This document shows, one piece after another, positions 1 to 7,728 of a stretch of DNA of 64,000 bases. The stretch comes from Nonomuraea sp. NEAU-A123. GTDB taxonomy: Bacteria > Actinomycetota > Actinomycetes > Streptosporangiales > Streptosporangiaceae. The notes beneath the pieces were generated by a model. The model was not told the DNA's origin. It saw only the letters and a list, made by a program, of their open reading frames with translations, and did no database searches. Where the stretch lies: assembly GCF_018603905.1 (NCBI RefSeq), contig NZ_JAHFZZ010000002.1, positions 310,001-374,000 on the forward strand, read 5' to 3'. The position numbers and the translations under genes were made by a program. Position 1 is the stretch's first letter; the number at the start of each line of letters is the position of its first letter.

Positions 1-442
1 CGAACATGGGCGCATACAGGGCCATGGCGAGGGGGTTGGCGGCCAGAATGTCGAAGCGATGGTCGCGCACGAGCGCGGGCACCCCGGTCATCGCCTCCAG
101 GACCCGGCGGACCGGCGCCCGGACTTCGGGGGTATTGACGCGGCGGGTGCGGGCGGGCGGGGTGGCGGCGGCGCGTGCCAGGTGGTGCAGATGCGCGGTC
201 TCGGTGTCGTCCAGGCGCAGGGCGCGGGCGATGGCGTTCAAGAAGCTGTCAGAGGCGCCGGCGAGGTTCCCGCGTTCCAGGCGCGTGTAGTACTCGACGC
301 TGACCCCGGCCAGCGCGGCGACCTCGCCGCGGCGCAGTCCCTCAACTCGGCGGCGGCCGTGGAAGAGGATCCCGGCCTGCTGCGGGCTGACCTTGGCCCG
401 GCGTGAGGCGAGGAATGCCCGGACCTCGCTGCGGTTGTCCAT
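1..442 (-). CDS. XRE/MmyB-type helix-turn-helix regulator (3' end outside window)
   Basis: The minus-strand reading frame opens at the ATG at 442 and runs off the left edge, so only about 147 N-terminal residues are present. Residues about 10-75 form a Cro/C1-type helix-turn-helix with the family-typical stretch LRRGEVAALAGVSVEYYTRL. This is followed by the start of the MmyB-like ligand-binding domain (VPALVRDHRFDILAANPLA near the edge). Actinomycetes commonly place such regulators divergently beside short-chain dehydrogenases or aldo/keto reductases. Here it diverges from the truncated aldo/keto reductase at 599, which was probably its target. The family is clear; the ligand and targets are inferred. 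Confidence 0.85.
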   Translation of the reverse strand, partial: MDNRSEVRAFLASRRAKVSPQQAGILFHGRRRVEGLRRGEVAALAGVSVEYYTRLERGNLAGASDSFLNAIARALRLDDTETAHLHHLARAAATPPARTRRVNTPEVRAPVRRVLEAMTGVPALVRDHRFDILAANPLAMALYAPMF

Positions 443-598
443 ATTCCCAGGTTAGGCACCCCACCGGCGGTGAGGGGGTCTCTGCCGGTACCCCTTTAGC
501 CGGTGACTGTCTCCCGCCGCCGGTGAGGGATTGGCTGGAAGCACAAGGACCGCACAGCACGATCACCCGGGTCCTCGGCCATACAAGGGGGAACCATC

Positions 599-988
599 AT
601 GAAGCATGTGAAGCTTGGCGAGCTCGACGTGGCCAGGATTGGGCTGGGCGCGATGGGTATGTCCCACGGTTACACCGACTCGGGGACCGATGAGGCCGAG
701 TCGATCGCCACGCTGCACCGCGCTCTGGACCTGGGCGTCACTTTGATCGACACCGCCGAGATCTACGGCCCCTACACCAACGAGGAGCTCCTCGGCCGGG
801 CGCTGAAGGGCCGCCGTGACCAGGTGGTGCTGGCGACGAAGTTCGGGCTGGTGTCCCACTCCGGGGCGGGGCCGTGGACGCTGGACTCCCACCCCGCGAA
901 GGGAGACGCGGCCGCGATCAGCTTGAGATGGACCAACGCCAGGTCGGGTCTTGGCCAACCCACCCTGGCGAGGCCGCTATTGCCGTAG
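599..988 (+). pseudogene. Aldo/keto reductase, 3'-truncated
   Basis: The ATG at 599 begins an aldo/keto reductase N-terminus with the (beta/alpha)8-barrel start, the glycine-rich [11 protein letters not shown] and the catalytic Asp/Tyr segment [18 protein letters not shown], then VVLATKFG. Family resemblance stops after about residue 102 (near 905). The remaining 27 codons look unrelated and end at 986-988. Complete family members have about 320-340 residues, so two thirds of the barrel is missing, including the rest of the catalytic and NADPH-binding elements. No aldo/keto reductase C-terminus is visible in any frame before the convergent S41 gene. I call it a non-functional remnant, formerly paired with the XRE regulator. 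Confidence 0.8.
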
Positions 989-999
989 TGGCAAGCGCG

Positions 1000-2349
1000 T
1001 CAAAGAAGCGTCAGCGCCTTGGCCACGCCCGGGTCGCGGCCGGTGGCCAGGTCGAGGGCGGTCATGGGGGCGTAGTGGTCGACCGGCACGCCGATCGTGT
1101 CGATGATTTCGCGGCCGGGCCCAAGATGCCGGACCCTGGGCAAGAGCAGGACGCTGCCGTCGTCGAGGAGGTATCCCTCGCTGGGGCCGGAGACGGCCCC
1201 AGCGGTGCGGGTCCCGATGAGGGTGCCCAGGCCGTTGTCCTTGACCGCCGCGCTGAAGTCCTCGCAGGCCGAGGCGCATCCGCGGTCGGTGAGGACGACC
1301 AGGCGCGAGCCGAGCAGCGGGACACTGTCGTCGGTCCGGTTGGGCACGCAGTCGCCCTTGAGCGGGCAGAAGTAGCTGGTGACCTTGCCGTGCGCGAACG
1401 CGCCGAGCAGCCGCGTCACCTCGCGCGGCGACCCGCCGCCGTTGCCGCGCAGATCGAGGACCACCGCCTTCGGCTTGTCCTGCAGCTTGGCGATGACCTG
1501 GTCGGCGGCGCCTTCGTAGAATCCGGGCAGTTGGACGTACGCGACGCCGTCGGCGAGCTTCTTTGACGTCACCGCCGGAGGCTGCTGCGTGATAGGGCCC
1601 TCTTTGAGGTCGACGACGCGGATCCGTCCCGTCGTAGGACGCTTGAGCGTGAGCCGTACCGTGCCGGAGGCGAAGGCGTCGAGGATGCTCTGATTCACGG
1701 TGTCCCCGATGAACGCCGGCACGCCGTTGACCTTGACGATGATGTCACCTGCTCTGATGTCGGCCTTGGCGGCGGGGCTGCCGGGCAGAACGCGGGTGAC
1801 GAACAGCGGCGGCCGGGCCGCGGGGTCGAGCTGCGGTCCCTGCTGGGCCGACACGCCCACGATGCCCGTTCCGGTTGGCCCGCCCTCCGGCGACGGGGTC
1901 GGCCTGACCCAGCGGGCGTGGTTGTCGTGCAGTCCGGCGACCATGCCGGTGATCGCGGCGCGCAGGGCGGCGGGGTCGCCGGCGCCGAGGACTTTCGCGA
2001 AGGCGGCCCAGTCGGTGCCGCGGTTCCCGGTCAGGGCGGGCAGGCGAAGGTCGGCCCGGTCGGCGCCGCGCCGCATCAGGTTCTGGGTGTAGGCGGCTAA
2101 GGCGCTCTTCAGCAGCGCCTTCGAATCCATGTCCGGGCCGCTGTAGTAGTTGTCCAGCACGCAGAAGTACGCCTGCCGGAGCGTGTTCACCGAAGTCGGC
2201 GGTGCCGATTGCGGCGGTGGCGCCGTGATGGCGGTGCAGCCCCCGCTGGGGGAGGCCGGCTGGGGCGTCGGGGTCGATGCGAGCGCGGACGCGGGTGCGG
2301 ACATGGAGCAGGCCGTCACCAGGACGGCGGCGCAGAGGGCTCTGATCAT
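1000..2349 (-). CDS. S41 family (C-terminal processing-type) peptidase, probable lipoprotein
   Basis: A 449-residue protein starting at the ATG at 2349. The N-terminus is a short hydrophobic signal with a possible lipobox (LVTACS), so it is probably anchored outside the membrane. A PDZ domain lies at about residues 190-265 (PLFVTRVLPGSPAAKADIRA, then GDIIVKVNGVPAFIGD). The S41 protease fold follows at about 280-430, with VVLDLRGNGGGSPREV and the nucleophile region LTDRGCASACEDF, putting the catalytic Ser near residue 360. The family cleaves extracytoplasmic proteins from their C-terminal side. It is divergent from the two-component system at 2438; regulation by that system is only a guess. 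Confidence 0.85.
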   Translation of the reverse strand: MIRALCAAVLVTACSMSAPASALASTPTPQPASPSGGCTAITAPPPQSAPPTSVNTLRQAYFCVLDNYYSGPDMDSKALLKSALAAYTQNLMRRGADRADLRLPALTGNRGTDWAAFAKVLGAGDPAALRAAITGMVAGLHDNHARWVRPTPSPEGGPTGTGIVGVSAQQGPQLDPAARPPLFVTRVLPGSPAAKADIRAGDIIVKVNGVPAFIGDTVNQSILDAFASGTVRLTLKRPTTGRIRVVDLKEGPITQQPPAVTSKKLADGVAYVQLPGFYEGAADQVIAKLQDKPKAVVLDLRGNGGGSPREVTRLLGAFAHGKVTSYFCPLKGDCVPNRTDDSVPLLGSRLVVLTDRGCASACEDFSAAVKDNGLGTLIGTRTAGAVSGPSEGYLLDDGSVLLLPRVRHLGPGREIIDTIGVPVDHYAPMTALDLATGRDPGVAKALTLL

Positions 2350-2396
2350 GGCCGCCAGCGTGGCCTGAAGCGGGTTGCACGGTCGTGAACGGATCC

Positions 2397-2431
2397 GTTA
2401 ACGCCATTGTTACCCCGGTTCGGGTACGAAC
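2397..2431 (+). promoter_or_regulatory. Candidate operator between S41 peptidase and two-component genes
   Basis: The 88-base divergent gap holds GTTAAC (2397) and GTTACC (2409), spaced 12 bases apart in direct orientation, and a palindrome GTTCG-GGTA-CGAAC at 2418-2431 ending just before the ATG at 2438. Direct repeats of about this spacing are typical of OmpR-family response regulators. Binding by the adjacent regulator is inferred. Confidence 0.4.
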
Positions 2432-2437
2432 GTCGGC

Positions 2438-3077
2438 ATGCGGGTTCTGGTGGCCGAGGACGAACGCGACCTGGCCGATCTCGTGGCGGTGGGGTTGCGC
2501 CGCCAGGCCATGGCCGTTGACGTGGTGTACGGCGGGGCCGCCGCGGTGGAGCGGCTGGCGGTGCACGACTACGACGTTCTCGTGCTGGATCGGGACCTGC
2601 CCGAGATGCACGGCGACCTCGTGTGCCGTGAGCTGGTGGACGCGGATTCTGATGATGACGGCGGCGGCGTCGGTGCCGGAGCGGGTCGCGGGGCTCGGGA
2701 TGGGGGCCGACGACTACCTGCCCAAACCGTTCGACTACGCCGAGCTGGTCGCACGGGTGCGGGCGCTGGGGCGGCGCAGCCGGTCGCAGGTGCCTCCGGT
2801 GCTGATGCGGCACGGAATCGTGCTCGACGCTCACCGGCTGCAAGCCTCGCGGGACGGCCGGCACCTGCACTTGTCGCTCAAGGAGTTCGCCGTCCTTGAG
2901 GTGCTGATGAGGGCGGACGGCGCGGTCGTGAGCTCCGAACGGCTGCTTGAAGAGGCATGGGACGAGAACGCCGATCCGTTCACCACGGTGGTGCGGGTCC
3001 TGGTCAGCCGCCTACGGGCCAAGCTGGGCGACCCACCGTGCATTCAGACGATTCCCGGTGCGGGATACCTGCTGTGA
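2438..3077 (+). pseudogene. OmpR-family response regulator, frameshifted in the receiver domain
   Basis: The ATG at 2438 begins a receiver domain (MRVLVAEDERDLADLV, phospho-acceptor Asp in VLVLDRDLPEMHG). That frame leaves the family near 2645 after CRELVDA. The rest of the protein continues in another frame with RILMMTAAASVPERVAGLG, the conserved GADDYLPKPF lysine motif and a complete winged-helix DNA-binding domain (LSLKEFAVLEVLMRADGAVV, VRVLVSRLRAKLG) to the stop at 3075-3077. Compared with the family, a few residues before the RILMMT strand are absent, which suggests a small deletion rather than a simple one-base slip. The stop overlaps the kinase start (GTGA). It could be a true mutation or a sequencing error; if it is corrected, the pair is an ordinary two-component system. 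Confidence 0.75.
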
Positions 3078-4183
3078 CGACGATCCGGGTACGGCTCACG
3101 CTGATCTACTCCGGACTGTTCCTGCTGACCTCGGTCGTGTTGCTGGTCACGGTCAACCTCCTGCTGCGCCAGTCGCTGGACATGCGGATCGCCCGGCTGC
3201 CCGGTGGAGCAGTGGCGCCGATGCTGGGGGTGCGGGTCGATGGGTCGCCGCCGCTGCCGCAGTTGGTGAACGACGTGATCGGCTACCAGTGGGAGGTGAC
3301 CGCGTTGACGGTCGGGATCCTGGCGCTGGTCTCGTTGGTCGTCGGATGGCTGGTCGCCGGGCGGATCCTGCGGCCCATCCACCGGATCACCGCCACCGCG
3401 CAGCGGCTGTCCCTGTCGACCCTGCACGAACGGATCGCGCTCGCCGGGCCGAAGGATGAGCTGAAGGAACTGGCCGACACCTTCGACGCGATGCTCGACC
3501 GGCTCGAACTCTCCGTCGCGGGGCAGCGGCGGTTCATCGCGAACGCCTCCCACGAGTTGCGGACCCCGCTGGCCGTCCAGCGGGCGGCGATCGAGATCGG
3601 GCTCCCCGAGGACGTCGGCCAGATCCGTGGCACGCTCCTGCTCCACAACCACCGCGCGGAGAACCTCATCGACGCCCTGCTGGTCCTGGCCCAGGCGGAA
3701 CACGGCCTGGACGACAGGAGCCCGGTGGCCCTGGACCAGGTGGTACGGCTCGTTCTGGCGGAAAGAGGTTCGGACGGCGTCACCGTGACGGAGCGGGCAG
3801 AGCCGTTCGTCGTCGATGGGGACCCTGTCCTGCTGAACCGGCTCGTCACCAACCTCCTCGACAACGCGGTTCGCTACAACCATCCCGGCGGAACCGTTGA
3901 GGTAACGCTCTCCCGTGGAGTCTTGACGGTCCGCAACACCGGCCCGCACGTGCCCCAGGAGCGTTTCGGCGATCTTTTCGAGCCCTTCCGGCGGCTGCAG
4001 ACGACCCGTGGACAGGGCGCCGGGCTCGGGTTGTCGATCGTCGCGTCGATCGCGAAGGCTCACGGGGCCGACGTGCGAGCGAGCCCCAACCCGGGGGGCG
4101 GGTTGGAGCTCGTCGTGGTTTTCGCGGGAGCACCGTCCCCACGGCCTCGATGTGATCGCCCACGGCAGGCGCCAGGAGATTGA
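3074..4183 (+). CDS. Two-component sensor histidine kinase
   Basis: A 369-residue kinase whose GTG start at 3074 overlaps the response-regulator stop, giving tight translational coupling. Two membrane segments (about residues 10-30 and 75-100) flank a short extracytoplasmic loop. A HAMP domain follows (GRILRPIHRITATAQRLS), then the phospho-acceptor His in FIANASHELRTPLAVQR. The HATPase_c boxes are LLNRLVTNLLDNAVRYNH, the F-box region DLFEPFRRL and the G-box GQGAGLGLSIV. It should autophosphorylate and signal to the OmpR-type regulator encoded just upstream. That regulator appears broken, so the signal may have no output. The last ~20 codons run directly into a thioesterase remnant on the other strand, so the C-terminus may not be native. 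Confidence 0.88.
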   Translation: MTTIRVRLTLIYSGLFLLTSVVLLVTVNLLLRQSLDMRIARLPGGAVAPMLGVRVDGSPPLPQLVNDVIGYQWEVTALTVGILALVSLVVGWLVAGRILRPIHRITATAQRLSLSTLHERIALAGPKDELKELADTFDAMLDRLELSVAGQRRFIANASHELRTPLAVQRAAIEIGLPEDVGQIRGTLLLHNHRAENLIDALLVLAQAEHGLDDRSPVALDQVVRLVLAERGSDGVTVTERAEPFVVDGDPVLLNRLVTNLLDNAVRYNHPGGTVEVTLSRGVLTVRNTGPHVPQERFGDLFEPFRRLQTTRGQGAGLGLSIVASIAKAHGADVRASPNPGGGLELVVVFAGAPSPRPRCDRPRQAPGD

Positions 4184-4332
4184 TCTTGTACTCGACCGTG
4201 AGGACCGAAGTGTTCTCAGGGGCCAGCGTGAGCGCCGCATAGCCGCCCGCGCTGTCTGCGATGGCGCTGGTGGCTCCCGCGTGGATGTAGCACCTGCTGC
4301 TGTTGCGTCTGGTCTTCCATGGCCTCTCTCAT
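4135..4332 (-). pseudogene. PaaI-type hotdog thioesterase remnant
   Basis: On the minus strand a start-like MREAMEDQTQQQ at 4332 is followed, in another frame, by the highly characteristic PaaI core: IHAGATSAIADSAGGYAAL, then SVLTVEYKINLLAPAVGDH and IEAVG. It is then cut off at the end of the histidine kinase gene. Family members have about 140-160 residues. Here the segment between the start and the IHAGA motif and the entire C-terminus are missing. The family hydrolyses acyl-CoA thioesters. This copy cannot be functional. Confidence 0.72.
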
Positions 4333-4416
4333 CCCGCACGCCCCGACCCCGTATCCGACTATTTGATCTTCCCGGGCTTGATTGCCGGACTTCCTGAAGC
4401 GGAGGAGCGGGGGTCG

Positions 4417-4858
4417 TCATAGGTGCTTCCTGAGGTCGGCCACATCCAGCAGGGGCAGGCCCCAGCGCAGGGCGGCGATCTCCAGGTCGGCGGCCTGCGC
4501 CATGGTCCCGTCGGGATTCATGACCTCGCAGCACACTCCGACGGGAGGCAGCCCGGCCGCCACGCACATGGCGACGGTGGCCTCGGTGTGACCGGCGCGT
4601 TCGACGAGCCCTCCGGGGCGCGCGGCGAGCGGGAAGACGTGTCCTGGCCGCAGGAAGTCGTCCGGCCGGGCCTCCGGATGAGCCAGGCGGCGCACGGTCG
4701 CGGCACGTTCGGCGGCCGACACCCCGGTGCCGGTCCCGGTGACCAGATCAACCGGGATGTGCGGGCGGGTGCCGTGCCGGTCGCCGGGGCCCGGGACGGG
4801 GTCGATGTCCAGTCACCACGGCTCCGCCAGCGGCGAGTTGCGCGAGCGCCTGCTGCAC
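4417..4858 (-). pseudogene. ribB: 3,4-dihydroxy-2-butanone-4-phosphate synthase, internally deleted
   Basis: The C-terminal half is well conserved: TGTGVSAAERAATVRRLA, RPDDFLRPGHVFPL, ERAGHTEATV and a typical DGTMA segment, ending at the stop 4417-4419. A typical RibB N-terminus (VQQALAQLAAGGAVV) is encoded from the GTG at 4858 in the frame of ribE. The residues between these two parts, including the acidic DDEDRENEGDL-type active-site segment, are absent, and the frame changes near 4815. The enzyme makes the four-carbon unit of riboflavin from ribulose 5-phosphate. This copy lacks catalytic residues and should be dead. Confidence 0.78.
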
Positions 4859-5500
4859 GCCGCGCCCGCCGGAGAGCCGGCCGGCCCACGGAAGCGCCGC
4901 GACCACCTCGGTCACCGCCTGCGCCAGGTCGGGTGACCGGCGCCGCACCAGGCGGATGATCAGGTCGGGTTCCAGATTCACCCGATCGCCGACGGACAGC
5001 CCCGACAGCGTGCTGGCCTGCAGAGTCAGCGGGATCAGCGTCACCGAGAACCGGTCGCGGGACACCTCGGCGACGCTCAGGCTCACCCCGTCGACCGCGA
5101 TCTGACCCTTCGCGACGACCAGCGAGAGGAAGCGCTCAGGCGGTTTGATCCACAGGTGACGTGCGGCTCCCTCGTCATCGATCCGCACGATCTTGCCCAC
5201 GGCGTCCACGTTGCCCTGGACCAGGTGGCCGGCGAGCGGGTCACCCAGCGCCAGAGGAGTCTCCACGTTGACCCGTGTGCCCGGCCGGATCTGGTCAAAG
5301 GTCGATCTGCGCCGGGTTTCGGCCGACAGTCTGGCTTCCAGTACCTGCGTCTCGTACGCGGTCTGGAGAACGGTCAGGCCTACGCCGTTCAGGCAGATCG
5401 ACCCTGGCGCGCCCGCGGCGGCCTTGGGAGCGCTGACCGCGATGCGCGCCTCATCGACGGCCACCACCGTGCCGATTTCCTGGACGTTGCCGGTGAACAT
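4748..5500 (-). CDS. ribE: Riboflavin synthase alpha chain, fused in frame to a ribB start
   Basis: The ATG at 5500 gives MFTGNVQEIGTV, the invariant start of riboflavin synthase; the GTG 9 bases upstream has no advantage. The two lumazine-binding repeats are visible (about residues 1-95 and 96-195), with GICLNGVGLTV-like and GQIAVDGVSLSV motifs and the second-repeat HLVQGNVD. The enzyme dismutates two 6,7-dimethyl-8-ribityllumazine molecules into riboflavin. The frame does not stop at the usual length of about 200 residues. It continues through PWAGRLSGG into the N-terminus of RibB and then into out-of-frame sequence, stopping at 4748. The RibE part looks intact. The added tail of about 40 residues is probably a consequence of the ribB deletion. 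An FMN riboswitch precedes it. Confidence 0.85.
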   Translation of the reverse strand: MFTGNVQEIGTVVAVDEARIAVSAPKAAAGAPGSICLNGVGLTVLQTAYETQVLEARLSAETRRRSTFDQIRPGTRVNVETPLALGDPLAGHLVQGNVDAVGKIVRIDDEGAARHLWIKPPERFLSLVVAKGQIAVDGVSLSVAEVSRDRFSVTLIPLTLQASTLSGLSVGDRVNLEPDLIIRLVRRRSPDLAQAVTEVVAALPWAGRLSGGRGVQQALAQLAAGGAVVTGHRPRPGPRRPARHPPAHPG

Positions 5501-5549
5501 GCGACCCACCTCTCGACAGCAGGAGGACGAGCCTCACTGCACGAAGAAC

Positions 5550-5569
5550 CAGGGGCCGGAACAGGCCCG
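5550..5569 (-). terminator. Hairpin in riboswitch expression platform
   Basis: Between the FMN aptamer and ribE, the minus strand carries a GC-rich stem, GGGCC-TGTTCC-GGCCC, inside a longer pairing with flanking bases. No T-run follows. It may act by sequestering translation signals or as a factor-dependent terminator. The role is inferred from position. Confidence 0.4.
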
Positions 5570-5685
5570 AGAGGTGGCGGGGTGTCACCGCGTGGCCCGG
5601 ATTCGCACCGAGTCGTCCCGCCGAAGTCAGCGGAACCGGCGGGCTGTCACCGCCGCACCTTGGAATCGCACCGATCAACGTTTAT
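5570..5685 (-). ncRNA. FMN riboswitch (RFN element)
   Basis: Reading the minus strand, the leader of ribE shows the conserved RFN blocks in order: CGGTGCGATTCC, GGCGGTGACAGCCCGC, a variable hairpin, then CTCGGTGCGAATCCGG, then a second GCGGTGACACCCCGC. These are the paired junction segments that bind flavin mononucleotide. The element lies about 70-185 bases upstream of the ribE ATG, the expected distance. In the family, FMN binding turns off riboflavin synthesis or transport genes. Confidence rests on the multiple matching core blocks; I have not folded it computationally. Confidence 0.85.
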
Positions 5686-5821
5686 CACTCAACAGCCTGA
5701 TGGGTCAAAGATTGCCGGTGAATCTGACAGGCCTCCGACCGCCATCGGAGCGGGTGTAGATGTCGATCTACCGGCCGCCAATGGGCATCGGCCGCCAAGC
5801 CCGACCGTCGGACGAACCGGC

Positions 5822-6517
5822 TCAGCTTTTGGCGAGTGCTTCGCCGCGGATCCACTGGAGCAAGGTGGGGTTGTCGACGGTGGTGATGACGCCGACGGTG
5901 GCGCGGAGGTAGCGGTCGTCGTCCAGCAGGGCCAGCATGCTCGCGGCCAGGTCCGCACGGGCGGTGAACCTGCCGTCGGCGTGGCTCTCGACGAGGGTGT
6001 AGTCGGTGACCGACGGCAGGTGGTAGAGCCCGCTCGGGCGTACGATCGTCCAGTCCAGATCGCTGGCGCGGACCAGCGCTTCCATCCGCCGCATGTCGTC
6101 GTACAGCGTCTTGCCCAGCACCCGCGTCACGTACGGCAGCAAGACCCGGTTGAACAGGAACCCGCCATCGGAGTACGGGTGCGGGTCGACCCCGCTCGAG
6201 CTCACCACGGCGAGCCGACGCACCCGATGCCGTCGCATCGCGGCGACAATGTTCGCCACACCCCGCGAATAGGTGCTGATCGGTTCCTTCCCAGCGGGTA
6301 CCCCGAGCGTCGACAGCACCGCATCCCGCTCCGCCACGGCGGCGTCGACGGCCGCCGGATCGAGCACGTCGGCGCCGACCACCTCGAGCCGATCATGGCG
6401 CAGCGGAAACGAGTCCGGTTGCCGGGTGATCGCGGCGACCTGATGTCCGGCGGCGAGTGCCTGGTCGGTGAGCAGGCGGCCGGTGGGGCCATTGGCTCCG
6501 AAGACTGCGATACGCAT
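5822..6517 (-). CDS. NAD(P)H-binding NmrA/SDR-like oxidoreductase
   Basis: A 231-residue protein starting at the ATG at 6517. The Rossmann dinucleotide-binding motif is at the N-terminus (MRIAVFGANGPTGRLLTDQA). An atypical SDR core follows, with VDAAVAERDAVLSTLG, RLAVVSSSGV and the downstream WTIVRPSGLYHLP. This is the pattern of NAD(P)-binding proteins related to NmrA and biliverdin reductase B. The substrate is unknown. The leftward-facing ECF41-like promoter in the inverted repeat at 6627-6662 points at this gene with a leader of about 115 bases. It may therefore share a regulon with the epimerase-sigma operon on the other side. Confidence 0.8.
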   Translation of the reverse strand: MRIAVFGANGPTGRLLTDQALAAGHQVAAITRQPDSFPLRHDRLEVVGADVLDPAAVDAAVAERDAVLSTLGVPAGKEPISTYSRGVANIVAAMRRHRVRRLAVVSSSGVDPHPYSDGGFLFNRVLLPYVTRVLGKTLYDDMRRMEALVRASDLDWTIVRPSGLYHLPSVTDYTLVESHADGRFTARADLAASMLALLDDDRYLRATVGVITTVDNPTLLQWIRGEALAKS

Positions 6518-6626
6518 GACGGCTGTCCTTCCCTGGTGTTCGTCAGAAGCTGGAGGCGGCCCGCGCGGGCGGTGGGAACGGGCTTGGTGCACGTTTCCCC
6601 GTACTCCGAGGGCCGAGCTTGTCTGC

Positions 6627-6778
6627 CCCGAGACGAGATAGCCCGGCCGTTCTGTGACACGGGGGGAAAGACAGCCGAGCCAGAGCTCTTCTCGAGCGAC
6701 GGCCAGCAGCCGCGAACGATCCTTCCCCGGCTGTCCTACCTGCCGTGTCACAGAATGGCCGGGCTATCTCGTCTCGGG
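6627..6778. promoter_or_regulatory. Mirror-image pair of ECF41-like promoters in a 36-bp inverted repeat
   Basis: The left arm 6627-6662 and right arm 6743-6778 are inverted copies matching at 35 of 36 positions, separated by 80 bases with weaker inner symmetry (AGACAGCCG near 6668 and CGGCTGTCC near 6728). Each arm contains TGTCACA, 17 bases, then CGTC, reading outward: rightward at 6746-6752 and 6770-6773, leftward at 6659-6653 and 6635-6632. ECF41 sigma factors are known to use a TGTCACA/CGTC promoter with a spacer of about 16 bases. The right promoter faces the epimerase-sigma operon; the left one faces the oxidoreductase ending at 5822. The promoter assignment is inference from motif and context. 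Confidence 0.7.
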
Positions 6779-6816
6779 TTTGGAAGACAGGTTGGGGAAT
6801 CGGGAAGGCGATAATC

Positions 6817-7728
6817 ATGCGGGTGTTCGTGGCTGGTGGGGCCGGGGTGTTGGGGCGGCGGCTGGTGCCGCAGCTTGTGGCGCGTGGCCACCAGGTGACG
6901 GCGACGACGACGAGCGCGGCGAAGCTGGGCTTGGTGGAGCGGTTGGGCGCCGAGGCGGTCGTGATGGACGGGCTGGATGCGGGGTCGGTCGGTGAGGCGG
7001 TGGCCACGGCCCGGCCGGAGGTGATCGTGCACCAGATGACCGCCATCTCCGGCAAGCCAGATATCAAACACTTCGACCGCTGGTTCGCCACCACCAACCG
7101 GCTGCGTACCGAGGGGACGGACCACCTGCTGGCCGCCGCGGAGGCGACCGGCGTATCCCACTTCGTCGCGCAGAGCTACGGCTCTTGGAACGGCATCCGC
7201 GAGGGCGGATGGGTGAAGACCGAGGAGGACCCGCTGGACCCGACGAGCACGGGCAAGGGGGCGGAGGCGATCCGTCACCTTGAGGACGCGGTCGTCAAAG
7301 CAGGTGGCGCGGTCTTGCGGTACGGCGCGTTCTACGGGCCGGGCGCCACCGACGATCAGGTCGAACTCGTGCGCAAGCGGCAGTACCCGGTCGTCGGAAA
7401 CGGCGGCGGCTACAGCTCGTGGGTACATCTCGAGGACGCGGCCGGCGCCACCGTCCTGGCCGTGGAGCACCGGGCGAGGGGCGTGTTCAACATCGTCGAC
7501 GACGAGCCGGCCCCGGCTCGTGAGTGGCTGACCTACCTGGCCGAGTGCGCGGGGGCGAAGCCGCCGATGCGGGTTCCCACCTGGCTGGCCCGGCCGCTGG
7601 CCGGGAAGACCGCGGTGGCCATGATGACCGAGGGGCGCGGCTTCTCCAACGCCAAGGCCAAGCGGGAGCTCGGCTGGCAGCTGCGCTACCCCTCCTGGCG
7701 GCAGGGTTTCAAGGAGGAGCTGGCGTGA
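6817..7728 (+). CDS. NAD-dependent epimerase/dehydratase family protein
   Basis: A 303-residue extended-SDR protein. The ATG at 6817 follows a GGGAAGG ribosome site. The N-terminal Rossmann motif is MRVFVAGGAGVLGRRLVP. An active-site-like region appears in HFVAQSYGSWNG, and the C-terminal substrate domain is typical of NAD-dependent epimerases (GVFNIVDDEPAPAREWL, GRGFSNAKAKRELGW). It overlaps the downstream sigma factor (GTGA), so the two are co-translated. Members of the COE group (carboxymuconolactone decarboxylases, oxidoreductases, epimerases) are the classical partners and targets of ECF41 sigma factors. The substrate is unknown. Confidence 0.88.
   Translation: MRVFVAGGAGVLGRRLVPQLVARGHQVTATTTSAAKLGLVERLGAEAVVMDGLDAGSVGEAVATARPEVIVHQMTAISGKPDIKHFDRWFATTNRLRTEGTDHLLAAAEATGVSHFVAQSYGSWNGIREGGWVKTEEDPLDPTSTGKGAEAIRHLEDAVVKAGGAVLRYGAFYGPGATDDQVELVRKRQYPVVGNGGGYSSWVHLEDAAGATVLAVEHRARGVFNIVDDEPAPAREWLTYLAECAGAKPPMRVPTWLARPLAGKTAVAMMTEGRGFSNAKAKRELGWQLRYPSWRQGFKEELA

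Noticed and set aside
905..988. Unrelated tail of the truncated aldo/keto reductase as a possible transposon edge
   Set aside because: No inverted repeat or transposase-like sequence could be recognised in any frame.
3044..4567. 507-codon minus-strand frame opposite the histidine kinase
   Set aside because: Only a shadow of the kinase gene; the only real signal in it is the PaaI remnant, which is in another frame.
6627..6778. Interpretation as a MITE or IS end
   Set aside because: No transposase, target-site duplication or second copy seen here, and the ECF41 promoter motifs explain both arms better. It remains an alternative until the genome is searched.
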